Assembly: GCA_029881635.1 (NCBI GenBank)
Contig: JAOUMG010000012.1
Location: 1 to 13,511, forward strand
DNA length: 13,511 nucleotides
Source of the DNA: Paracoccaceae bacterium
Lineage (GTDB): Bacteria; Pseudomonadota; Alphaproteobacteria; Rhodobacterales; Rhodobacteraceae
Direction of reading: 5' to 3'
Shown: piece after piece, positions 1 to 6,267 of the stretch
Position numbering within the stretch: the first letter of the stretch is position 1
Layout of the letters: the number at the start of each line of letters is the position of its first letter
Translations under genes and position numbers: made by a program
Notes under the pieces: model-generated
The model's input: only the letters and a program-made list of their open reading frames with translations
Databases searched by the model: none
What the model was told of the DNA's origin: nothing

Positions 1-458
1 AGGTCTTCCCAGCAGGCGGGCGCGGCAAGTCCGTTGGCGGCCAGCAGATCGGAGTTATAGCCAAAGCCAAGCGCGCCGGAATAGATGCCGATGGTGCGGT
101 CACCGGCGCTTTCGGCCTGCGAGATGGCCCAAGGATGCAATTCGCCGCGCATGGGGGACACATAGGCCTCGGTCAGGCCTTCCTCGGCGGCCTGAAGATG
201 CGGGTCACCCGTGCCGCCCCACCAGACATCACCCTTGGGGTTGGCGGATTCTGCCTTTACCTGCGCGAAAGTTTCGCCCGAACTCTTGCGGGTCATGTCG
301 ACATCAATGCCGGTGGCCTCTTCGAAGCTGCGCGCCATCAGCTGGCACCAGTCTTCCTGGGCCGAACAGTAAAGGTTGAGCTTACCCGCCGCATGGGCCG
401 TGCCGCCGGAAGCAGCCATGATGGCAATCACGGATAACGTTAGTTTTTTGTTAAGCAT
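1..458 (-). CDS. ABC transporter periplasmic substrate-binding protein, iron(III)/AfuA type (partial, C-terminus beyond window)
   Basis: The reading frame opens with ATG at 456-458 and runs off the left edge after 152 codons with no stop. A good ribosome site (GGGGAGG) lies 6 bases before the ATG. The N-terminus is a Sec signal peptide: MLNKK, then a hydrophobic core, then AHA at residues 21-23 where cleavage would occur. The mature part begins KLNLYCSAQEDWCQ and continues with TRKSSGETFAQ and DVWWGGTGDPHLQ, the pattern of FbpA/AfuA-like family 1 binding proteins annotated as Fe(3+) transport components. Cys31 and Cys38 could form a disulfide. Known members bind ferric iron, ferric chelates or small phosphorylated or organic ligands, so the substrate is not certain. 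The gene starts 93 bases after the dehydrogenase stop and could be read from the upstream operon or from its own weak promoter (TTGTCA, 17-base spacer, TAGCGT). Its permease and ATPase genes are presumably beyond the window. Confidence 0.85.
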   Translation of the reverse strand, partial: MLNKKLTLSVIAIMAASGGTAHAAGKLNLYCSAQEDWCQLMARSFEEATGIDVDMTRKSSGETFAQVKAESANPKGDVWWGGTGDPHLQAAEEGLTEAYVSPMRGELHPWAISQAESAGDRTIGIYSGALGFGYNSDLLAANGLAAPACWED

Positions 459-529
459 TTTTATCCTCCCCAGGATTGGTCAATTTGTAACAGTTTTGTA
501 AAACGCTAGACTTTGATTTTGGCGCTGAC

Positions 530-553
530 AAGGCTTAATACCTGAAAAGCCTT
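530..553 (-). terminator. weak hairpin at the end of the dehydrogenase gene
   Basis: AAGGCTT (530-536) and AAGCCTT (547-553) form a perfect 7-bp stem with a 10-base loop. On the minus strand the stem overlaps the TAA stop of the dehydrogenase gene. No T-run follows it, so it is at best a weak or partial terminator, and some read-through into the next binding-protein gene is likely. Confidence 0.25.
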
Positions 554-1322
554 ATATACTTTCGCCACCGTCGATCACGAGGGCATGACCCGTCATGAAG
601 GAAGACTGGTCCGAGGCGAGATAAACCACGCTGTCGGCGATCTCTTCAGGTGTAGCCCAACGCCCCATTGGAATACTATTGGCGACGTATTTTTCCAGTG
701 CCTTGCGCCCGCCCATCTGCTGTTCGAAACCGGCATTGAACACGGTATCGACAAAGCCGGGGCAGAGCGCGTTGCAGCGGATATTGTAGCGGGCATAATC
801 GGCGGCGATCTGGCGGGTCATGGCGATAACGGCGGGTTTGGTGGTGGCATAGGCAAGCATTTCCCGGTCCACCTGCACCCCGGAATTCGACGCGGTGATG
901 ATGATCGAGCCCTTCTTGCGCGCCTTCATATGCGGGATGGCCGCACGGGCCGCCACAAAATGAGCCCGCACATTAAAGGCCCAGGACCGGTCCAGATCCT
1001 CGGTTGAAACCTGCTCAAGCGATCCGGGGCGCTGCACGCCGGCATGTGAATGCAGAATGTCGAGCCTGCCGAAGCGTTGGGCCGCCTCACCAATGGCGGT
1101 CTTTATGGCCGCGTCATCGGCCACGTCGAGCCTACGCGCATCGGCTTGCCCACCATTCTGGGCAATCTCGTCACTGACCGCCTTGGCGCGATCTTCGATG
1201 AGATCGGTCACGACCACCCTGGCACCTTCACGGGCCAGGGCATGGGCGCTGGCGCGGCCTATCCCGGCGCCCGCGCCGGTGATAAATGCGACGCGATCTT
1301 GCAAGAGAGGTGCTGATGTCAT
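552..1322 (-). CDS. SDR-family NAD(P)-dependent oxidoreductase
   Basis: 256 residues, the usual length of a classical short-chain dehydrogenase/reductase. The cofactor motif TGAGAGIG is at residues 15-22. Asp40 at the end of the second beta strand suggests a preference for NAD(H) over NADP(H). The catalytic set can be assigned as Asn117, Ser145, Tyr158 and Lys162 (YATTK). The C-terminus ends in the typical ALVIDGG. One oddity is that the usual NNAG motif reads SHAG (residues 92-95), so both Asn residues are replaced, although Ala and Gly are kept. The ATG overlaps the stop of the upstream permease gene as ATGA (1319-1322), which implies translational coupling and membership of the importer operon. 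The family oxidises or reduces alcohols, ketones, sugars and similar compounds. The natural substrate is unknown; context suggests a compound related to the imported solute. Confidence 0.93.
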   Translation of the reverse strand: MTSAPLLQDRVAFITGAGAGIGRASAHALAREGARVVVTDLIEDRAKAVSDEIAQNGGQADARRLDVADDAAIKTAIGEAAQRFGRLDILHSHAGVQRPGSLEQVSTEDLDRSWAFNVRAHFVAARAAIPHMKARKKGSIIITASNSGVQVDREMLAYATTKPAVIAMTRQIAADYARYNIRCNALCPGFVDTVFNAGFEQQMGGRKALEKYVANSIPMGRWATPEEIADSVVYLASDQSSFMTGHALVIDGGESI

Positions 1323-2149
1323 GGCGCTGACCCGCCGGCCTGTTTGCGGCCCCTTTGCAGGATCGTCTGGGCCAGGATCAGGATCGCCAGCGATGCGCCC
1401 AGAACCATGGTGCCGATGGCATTGATCTCGGGTGTCACGCCCCGGCGGATCGACGAAAAGACATAGATCGGCAGCGTGGTTTCAGACCCCGCAACGAAAA
1501 AGGCGATGATGAAATCATCAAAGCTGAAGGTGAAGCTGAGAAGGAAGCCCGCAAGGATGCCCGGAAATATCTGCGGCAGGGTCACCTGCCGGAAGGTGCC
1601 GAACGGGGTGGCGTAAAGGTCTGCGGATGCCTCGATCAGGCTGCGGTCCATCCCGGCGATCCGGGCGCGCACGATGATCACCACCAGCGCCATGGTGAAA
1701 AGCCCATGCGCTGCAATCAGTGACCCAAAACCCATCGAGAGTTTCGGTGCCTGATCGGCGATTGGCCAGATGATTTCAAGAATGGGGTTCAACCAGTTGA
1801 AAACAGTGACCAATGCGATCAATGTGGCGATGCCGATCACGATGCCGGGCACCATCACGGCAATATAGATCAGCGCATCGAAAAACACGCGCGTCCGGCC
1901 CTTGACCGATTGCAGGGCAAGGGCGGCCATGGTGCCGAACAGGCTGGCAAGCAGTGCGGATACCAGCGCCACCGTCAGGCTGGTTTTCAGGGCATCCATC
2001 ACAAACGGATTGGCCAGCGCCTTGCCGTACCACTGGGTGGAGAAACCCTGAAACTGACTGGCATGGCGGCCAGCGTTAAGGCTGAACAGTGCAATGACCC
2101 CGATGGGGAAGTACAAGAAGGCATAGACGGCAAGGGCATAAATCCGCAT
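1319..2149 (-). CDS. polyamine-type ABC transporter permease, PotC-like
   Basis: An inner-membrane permease of the PotC/PotI type, 276 residues and about six membrane segments. The cytoplasmic EAA loop that contacts the ATPase is near residues 172-198 (IEASADLYATPFGTF followed by LPQIFPGILAGF). The segment FTFSFDDFIIAFF, typical of PotC-like proteins, follows. Two starts are possible: GTG at 2150-2152 and the adjacent ATG at 2147-2149. The ribosome site GAGGG overlaps the PotB-like stop and lies 4 bases before the ATG but only 1 base before the GTG, so I chose the ATG. The 3' end shares ATGA with the dehydrogenase gene. It pairs with the PotB-like permease to form the channel. Relatives import putrescine, spermidine or other small amines and organic acids; the ligand here is not defined by the permease. 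Confidence 0.93.
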   Translation of the reverse strand: MRIYALAVYAFLYFPIGVIALFSLNAGRHASQFQGFSTQWYGKALANPFVMDALKTSLTVALVSALLASLFGTMAALALQSVKGRTRVFFDALIYIAVMVPGIVIGIATLIALVTVFNWLNPILEIIWPIADQAPKLSMGFGSLIAAHGLFTMALVVIIVRARIAGMDRSLIEASADLYATPFGTFRQVTLPQIFPGILAGFLLSFTFSFDDFIIAFFVAGSETTLPIYVFSSIRRGVTPEINAIGTMVLGASLAILILAQTILQRGRKQAGGSAP

Positions 2150-2156
2150 CACACCC

Positions 2157-3008
2157 TCACATCAACGACACGTCATCGCGCCCACCTGCCCAGCGGCGGG
2201 TGAAACGCATATAGGCGGTGACCGTGACCAGCATGATAGCCACCAGTGTCACCGCCACGGCCGATCCATAGGCCCAGTTACGCGACTGCAGGAAAAGATC
2301 GACAAGCGCGTTGCCGACGAAAAATACCTTGCCGCCGCCCAGAATGGCGGGAATGAGGAATTCGCCCATCAAAAGGATGAACACCAGCATGCAACCGGTC
2401 GCGACTCCGGGCATCGACAAGGGCAGCGTTACATTGAGAAAACTGCGCCAGGGCGGGCAGCCCAGATCTGACGATGCCTCCAGCAGGCGTTTGTCGAGCC
2501 TTTCAAGGCTGACGAAAATCGGAAAGACCATCAGTGGCAGATAGCCGTAGACGATGCCCACAAGCACCGCAAAGGGCGTGTTGATCAACTGGACATCGCC
2601 CAGGCCAAGCGCTGAAATCAATGTCGGCAGGCCCCGCCCGCCCAGAATGAAAATCCAGGCATAGCTGCGGATCAGGATCGATGTCCAGAATGGAACGATT
2701 ACCAGAATAAGAAGCAATGTCCGCCATTTAGGGGTTGTTCTTAACGCCAAAAAATAGGCCAGAGGGTAAGCGATGAGCAGACAAACCACCGTACCGATGG
2801 GCGCAAGTGTGAGCGTGTTGCGAAACGCCGCCCACCGTGCGGGCAGATTGGCGTATTGATCGAGTGTGAACGCGGGGACATAGCCACCGGCCGCCCCGCG
2901 TTCGCCAAAACTGAAGATGAACACAACCACGAGCGGCAGAACCAGCATGGTCAGAAACCATAACCCTGCCGGCATCAAAAACAGCCAGGTTTTAACCCGT
3001 GGTTGCAT
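2157..3008 (-). CDS. polyamine-type ABC transporter permease, PotB-like
   Basis: 283 residues with an N-terminal membrane segment (about 9-32) and five more near 64-90, 97-120, 143-168, 200-224 and 246-268. The EAA loop is at about 175-201 (LLEASSDLGCPPWRSF followed by LPLSMPG), the contact site for the PotA-like ATPase. LVIVPFWTSILIRSYAW at 102-118 is characteristic of PotB/PotH permeases. The start lies 10 bases after the PotD-like stop. The only Shine-Dalgarno-like sequence, AAGGA, directly abuts the ATG with no spacer, so translation may rely on re-initiation by ribosomes finishing the upstream gene. The next Met is already inside the first membrane helix, so a shorter start is unlikely. 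Confidence 0.93.
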   Translation of the reverse strand: MQPRVKTWLFLMPAGLWFLTMLVLPLVVVFIFSFGERGAAGGYVPAFTLDQYANLPARWAAFRNTLTLAPIGTVVCLLIAYPLAYFLALRTTPKWRTLLLILVIVPFWTSILIRSYAWIFILGGRGLPTLISALGLGDVQLINTPFAVLVGIVYGYLPLMVFPIFVSLERLDKRLLEASSDLGCPPWRSFLNVTLPLSMPGVATGCMLVFILLMGEFLIPAILGGGKVFFVGNALVDLFLQSRNWAYGSAVAVTLVAIMLVTVTAYMRFTRRWAGGRDDVSLM

Positions 3009-3018
3009 TCCTTTTCGC

Positions 3019-4179
3019 TCAGGCCGACTTGAACCGCGCCAGCAGCTCGGCCCGGTTCGGGTCGGTCAGCGTCGCAGCCGCCCCGAATTCCAGCGCACTC
3101 AGCAGATCTGCCGCCGGATAGATGATCGGGTCATTCAGCAGTTCGGCCGGCAAAAGCGCGTTGGTGCGTGCATCCGCGACCGGGTAGCCGTGGAACAGCG
3201 CCTCTTTCGCATTGTTTTCCGGCGTCAGCAGGAAATCGATCAGCGCATAGGCCGCATCCATATGAGGCGCGCCTTTTGGAATAGCGTAGAAATCGCTCCA
3301 GAGTTCACCGCCTTCCTTACCCAGAACATATTTGATTTCGGGGATGTCGGTGTTCAACTGCTTGCCGTCGCCCGTCCAGCACATGGTCATCCAGGCATCG
3401 CCCGAACGCATTGAGGGCTGGTAGTCCGAGTTGATGGCAAAGAGATGCGGCTTGGCATCCAAAAGCAGTTTTTCGGCGTCCGCCAATTCGTTCGCATCAA
3501 CGGAGTTGAAGGAATAGCCGAAATATTTCAAAGCATTGCCGATGGTTGTCAGCTGATAGTCATGCACCATCGTCCGACCCGAAAAGTTGGTCATCGTCAT
3601 ATCCCAGAATTCCTTCCAGGTGGTCGGCGTGACGTCGCCATTCTTGGCCGTGTTGATGGCGTAACCCGTGGTTCCCCAGTTCTTGGACACAGCATAAAGC
3701 GTGTCATTTACCGTGCCGGGGCTGGCAAAGCGGGCATCAAACGCGGAAGCGTCGTAATTGGGCAGACGCGATACGTCGATTGGTTCGATCAGACCTTCAT
3801 CGACATAGGTCGTGATAGTGTAGTTGGTCGGCACGAATACATCCCAGCCGGACCCGCCTGCCTGCAACTTGGCCAGCATCTCTTCGTTGGAGCCAAAGAC
3901 ATTGACCTGAACTGCGGCACCTGTGGCCTCGGTGAAGGCTTCGAAATTCGTGGGTTCGTGATAGTTGGGCCATGTGGCCAGGATCACCCGGTCGCCGATA
4001 TTTGCCTGGCTCCAGGCCGGGCGCGGCATCAGGCCGGGCATCGCAGCCCCCAGAACCGCCGTTGCGGTACCAAGACCCGTGACGCCGAGAAAGTGCCGCC
4101 GCGTCACCGACCCGCGCTTGTAGCGCCAGAGTTCAGCCATGAATTTTTCGCGGGTGATGGTGTCATTGTGATCAGTCAT
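3019..4179 (-). CDS. polyamine-type ABC transporter periplasmic binding protein, PotD-like, Tat-exported
   Basis: 386 residues. The N-terminus carries a twin-arginine signal: TRRHFLG at 26-32, a hydrophobic stretch to about residue 50, and a likely cleavage site after SQA (57-59). Tat export implies folding before export. The mature domain follows the PotD/PotF plan: VILATWPNYHEPTNFEAF, then GSNEEMLAKLQAGGSGWDVFVPTNY, then the central CWTGDGKQL (267-275), which falls where PotD-type proteins have a conserved Trp-containing ligand-site stretch. The C-terminal DAAYALIDFLLTPENNA is typical of the family. A strong ribosome site (GGGGAG) sits 7-8 bases before the ATG, and the gene follows the PotA-like gene by 36 bases. 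The fold supports a small solute, often a di- or polyamine, but related proteins bind other organic cations and acids, so polyamine is probable and not proven. Confidence 0.93.
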   Translation of the reverse strand: MTDHNDTITREKFMAELWRYKRGSVTRRHFLGVTGLGTATAVLGAAMPGLMPRPAWSQANIGDRVILATWPNYHEPTNFEAFTEATGAAVQVNVFGSNEEMLAKLQAGGSGWDVFVPTNYTITTYVDEGLIEPIDVSRLPNYDASAFDARFASPGTVNDTLYAVSKNWGTTGYAINTAKNGDVTPTTWKEFWDMTMTNFSGRTMVHDYQLTTIGNALKYFGYSFNSVDANELADAEKLLLDAKPHLFAINSDYQPSMRSGDAWMTMCWTGDGKQLNTDIPEIKYVLGKEGGELWSDFYAIPKGAPHMDAAYALIDFLLTPENNAKEALFHGYPVADARTNALLPAELLNDPIIYPAADLLSALEFGAAATLTDPNRAELLARFKSA

Positions 4180-4215
4180 TTTCTTCTCCCCATTGTCAGG
4201 TTTCAGTTCACGTAA

Positions 4216-5373
4216 TCAGTCCGCTTGCAGCACGAGCGCAGAGCTTGTCTGCCAATACAACCAAGCGTCGTCGCCTGGCTCAAATCTGCCTTCTGCAGTT
4301 TCGGCCTGGCGCGGGACCAGCACCAGGAAATCACCGAAATTTTCGGTCTTTACGAGGTATTCTGTATGTTCCCCCAGGAATATCCGGTTGATGATCTTTA
4401 CCGGCAGCCTCATGCCCGCCTGGGTGTTTGAGGGTTGTTTCCGTGCCAGCGAACATTGTTCCGGGCGCAGACTGATGGTGGCGGCGTCACCTTTGGCCAA
4501 CTGGCCGACGGCCATACCTTGTAGCTTTTGCCCGTCAGGAGTTTTCAAGGCGATTTTCGGACCGTCGATTTCCGCAACCACCCCGTCGATGAAATTGGAC
4601 TTTCCAACAAAATCGGCCACATAGCGGCTGTTTGGGCGGTCATAGAGATCACGGGGGCTGCCGATCTGGACGATGCGTCCGCCCCGCATGATGGCGATAC
4701 GGTCGCTCATCGACAGCGCTTCTTCCTGATCGTGGGTCACCAGAACGAAGGTGATGCCAAGCTTTCGCTGCAGGCTTTGCAGTTCGATCTGCATGTCGCG
4801 GCGCAGTTTGCGATCAAGCGCAGCCATGGGTTCATCAAGCAGCAACAGTTTTGGCTGGTTGATCAGGGCCCGGGCCAGTGCCACCCGCTGCTGCTGACCG
4901 CCCGACATTTCCCAGATGCGGCGTGGGCCGAAACCGGGCATGCGCACGGTTTCCAGGGTCTGTCTGACGGCATCGTCGATCTGATCCTTGGGTGGTTTGG
5001 GTCTTTGTTGGCGCAGACCGTAGGAAATGTTGTCAGCCACGTTCAGATGCGGAAACAACGCGTAATGTTGAAAGACCATGTTGACGGGGCGGCGATGCGC
5101 GGGGACCGAATTGACCACTTCACCATCCAGCAAGATATCACCACTGGTTGGTTCTTCGAAACCGGCAAGCATCCGCAGCGCTGTGGTTTTGCCGCAGCCC
5201 GAGGGCCCGAGAAATGACAGGAATTCGCCCTTGAAAATGGTCAGATTGAGATTGTCGGCGGCCAGAACATCGCCATAGCGCTTGGTCGCGCCACGCATCT
5301 CGGCAATTCGGATTGCCGGTGCATCCGGATCAGGACTTTCAGCCGTGAACTGTTCCAAGCGGTCAATATCCAT
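4216..5373 (-). CDS. polyamine-type ABC transporter ATP-binding protein, PotA-like
   Basis: The energising ATPase of the importer, 385 residues from the ATG at 5371-5373. Motifs in that numbering: Walker A GPSGCGKTT at 56-64; Q-loop region FQHYALFPH at 101-109; signature MSGGQQQR at 156-163, with Met for the usual Leu; Walker B LLLLDEP at 176-182; D-loop ALD; switch His214 in VTHDQEEAL. A TOBE-type domain occupies about 258-378, as in the MalK/PotA group. An in-frame ATG at 5392-5394 would add seven residues. Neither start has a clear ribosome site. I prefer the inner one because the stretch between them contains one copy of a 10-bp repeat that also occurs upstream in the intergenic region, which suggests non-coding regulatory DNA. 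It is the first gene of the importer operon and diverges from the LuxR-type regulator. Confidence 0.93.
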   Translation of the reverse strand: MDIDRLEQFTAESPDPDAPAIRIAEMRGATKRYGDVLAADNLNLTIFKGEFLSFLGPSGCGKTTALRMLAGFEEPTSGDILLDGEVVNSVPAHRRPVNMVFQHYALFPHLNVADNISYGLRQQRPKPPKDQIDDAVRQTLETVRMPGFGPRRIWEMSGGQQQRVALARALINQPKLLLLDEPMAALDRKLRRDMQIELQSLQRKLGITFVLVTHDQEEALSMSDRIAIMRGGRIVQIGSPRDLYDRPNSRYVADFVGKSNFIDGVVAEIDGPKIALKTPDGQKLQGMAVGQLAKGDAATISLRPEQCSLARKQPSNTQAGMRLPVKIINRIFLGEHTEYLVKTENFGDFLVLVPRQAETAEGRFEPGDDAWLYWQTSSALVLQAD

Positions 5374-5380
5374 CGATACG

Positions 5381-5390
5381 TGTATATACC
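5381..5390. promoter_or_regulatory. copy 1 of TGTATATACC repeat, candidate operator half
   Basis: TGTATATACC here is repeated exactly at 5428-5437. Its core GTATATAC is a perfect 8-bp palindrome. This copy lies just before the preferred PotA-like start and inside the longer alternative one. Confidence 0.35.
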
Positions 5391-5402
5391 CCATTTACGC
5401 AT

Positions 5403-5424
5403 AAACCGTATGAAACTATGGTTT
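5403..5424. promoter_or_regulatory. 22-bp dyad in the divergent regulator/importer region, candidate LuxR-type operator
   Basis: AAACCGTA (5403-5410) and TATGGTTT (5417-5424) are inverted arms that match at 7 of 8 positions, with a 6-base centre. The size is close to the roughly 20-bp dyads bound by dimeric LuxR-type helix-turn-helix proteins. It lies between the divergent PotA-like and LuxR-type genes and between two copies of TGTATATACC, a natural place for control of both. Binding by the neighbouring regulator is an inference. Confidence 0.45.
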
Positions 5425-5427
5425 TGT

Positions 5428-5437
5428 TGTATATACC
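5428..5437. promoter_or_regulatory. copy 2 of TGTATATACC repeat, candidate operator half
   Basis: An exact copy of the sequence at 5381-5390, in the same orientation and offset by 47 bp. It is 36 bases from the LuxR-type start and within the region expected to hold its promoter. Confidence 0.35.
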
Positions 5438-5472
5438 TCAAATTGCATAGACCGACGGATAGAGGAATGTAG

Positions 5473-6267
5473 ATGGGCACATCGTCCGTATTTTTACTGA
5501 TTGGGGACCTGATTGGCGCCATCGGCACCGAAGCCTTTCCGTCAATTCTCGCCCGGTTGTTACGCAGTGTTGCGCCGTTCAACTACACCGTCGTCTTTGG
5601 GTATAGTGGTGTTGGGCGACCGCTTGACCTCTATGATGATTTTCCCTCGGGTAAGCGAAAGATTTTCGTGACCGACTATCAAGAGGGGCCATATCTGCTT
5701 GACCCTTTTTATCTCGCCAGTGCCCAGCCGGTGCCGGCGGGTCTTTACCGGATGCGTGATCTGGCCCCTGACCGGTTTTATCAGGGCGAGTATTTTCGCA
5801 GTTATTATGTCCAGACCGGGTTGGCTGAAGAAATCGGTTTTTTCATCGACATGCCGGATGATGCCCGCATCGTTTTGTCGCTGATGCGGGCAGAAAAGGT
5901 TTTTTCAGCGCGCGAGGTCAGGGCGTTGAGAGAGCTACGCCCGGTGGTCGAGCCTTGCATCAGAAAGCATTGGAATGACCTTGCGCAGCGGTTTTCCGGA
6001 TCGGAAATCTCGAAGGAAGAGCGCCGTTTGCGAAATCGGATCGAGGATTCGTTTCAGACCTTTGGTGGCGATCTGTTGACACCGCGGGAACGGGAAATGG
6101 CGGAATACACGTTGAAAGGCCATTCGGCCGAGGCGATCGGGCGGATATTCGGCATTTCACCGGGAACTGTGCGCATCCACCGCCGAAACATCTATGGCAA
6201 GCTGCGCATAAGTTCGCAGGGCGAACTCTTTTCGAGTTTCATCAAGACACTGACGAATGCCCGCTGA
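5473..6267 (+). CDS. LuxR-family helix-turn-helix transcriptional regulator
   Basis: 264 residues. The C-terminal DNA-binding domain spans about 201-258: LTPREREMAEYTLKGHS, then AIGRIFGISPGTVRIH, then RRNIYGKLRISSQGELF. It has the conserved Glu206, Gly216, Val233 and the Lys243-Leu244 pair of the LuxR/FixJ fold. The N-terminal 160 residues resemble the sensor domain of LuxR solos next to solute transporters. An Asp77-Pro78 pair recalls the DP of acyl-homoserine-lactone receptors, but the conserved Trp residues of that site are not evident, so another ligand is likely. There is no phosphoacceptor receiver domain. The start is firm: AGAGGA lies 6 bases before the ATG, and an in-frame TAG sits directly upstream (5470-5472). 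It diverges from the polyamine-type operon and is probably its regulator. Its end overlaps glk by 26 bases on opposite strands. Confidence 0.93.
   Translation: MGTSSVFLLIGDLIGAIGTEAFPSILARLLRSVAPFNYTVVFGYSGVGRPLDLYDDFPSGKRKIFVTDYQEGPYLLDPFYLASAQPVPAGLYRMRDLAPDRFYQGEYFRSYYVQTGLAEEIGFFIDMPDDARIVLSLMRAEKVFSAREVRALRELRPVVEPCIRKHWNDLAQRFSGSEISKEERRLRNRIEDSFQTFGGDLLTPREREMAEYTLKGHSAEAIGRIFGISPGTVRIHRRNIYGKLRISSQGELFSSFIKTLTNAR

Noticed and set aside
491..506. GTTTTGTAAAAC as a possible operator upstream of the iron-type binding protein
   Set aside because: The stem is only 5 bp and A/T-rich, common by chance, and it does not resemble a Fur or other iron-regulator site I could defend.
3445..4215. 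Plus-strand open frame (256 codons) opposite the PotD-like gene
   Set aside because: Antisense shadow; no domain recognised, and the minus strand encodes a clear binding protein with a ribosome site.
5467..5472. ATG-TAG start-stop pair immediately before the LuxR-type start, as a possible minimal upstream ORF
   Set aside because: The ribosome site would touch this ATG with no spacer, while spacing to the next ATG is ideal. It mainly serves as an in-frame stop that fixes the real start.
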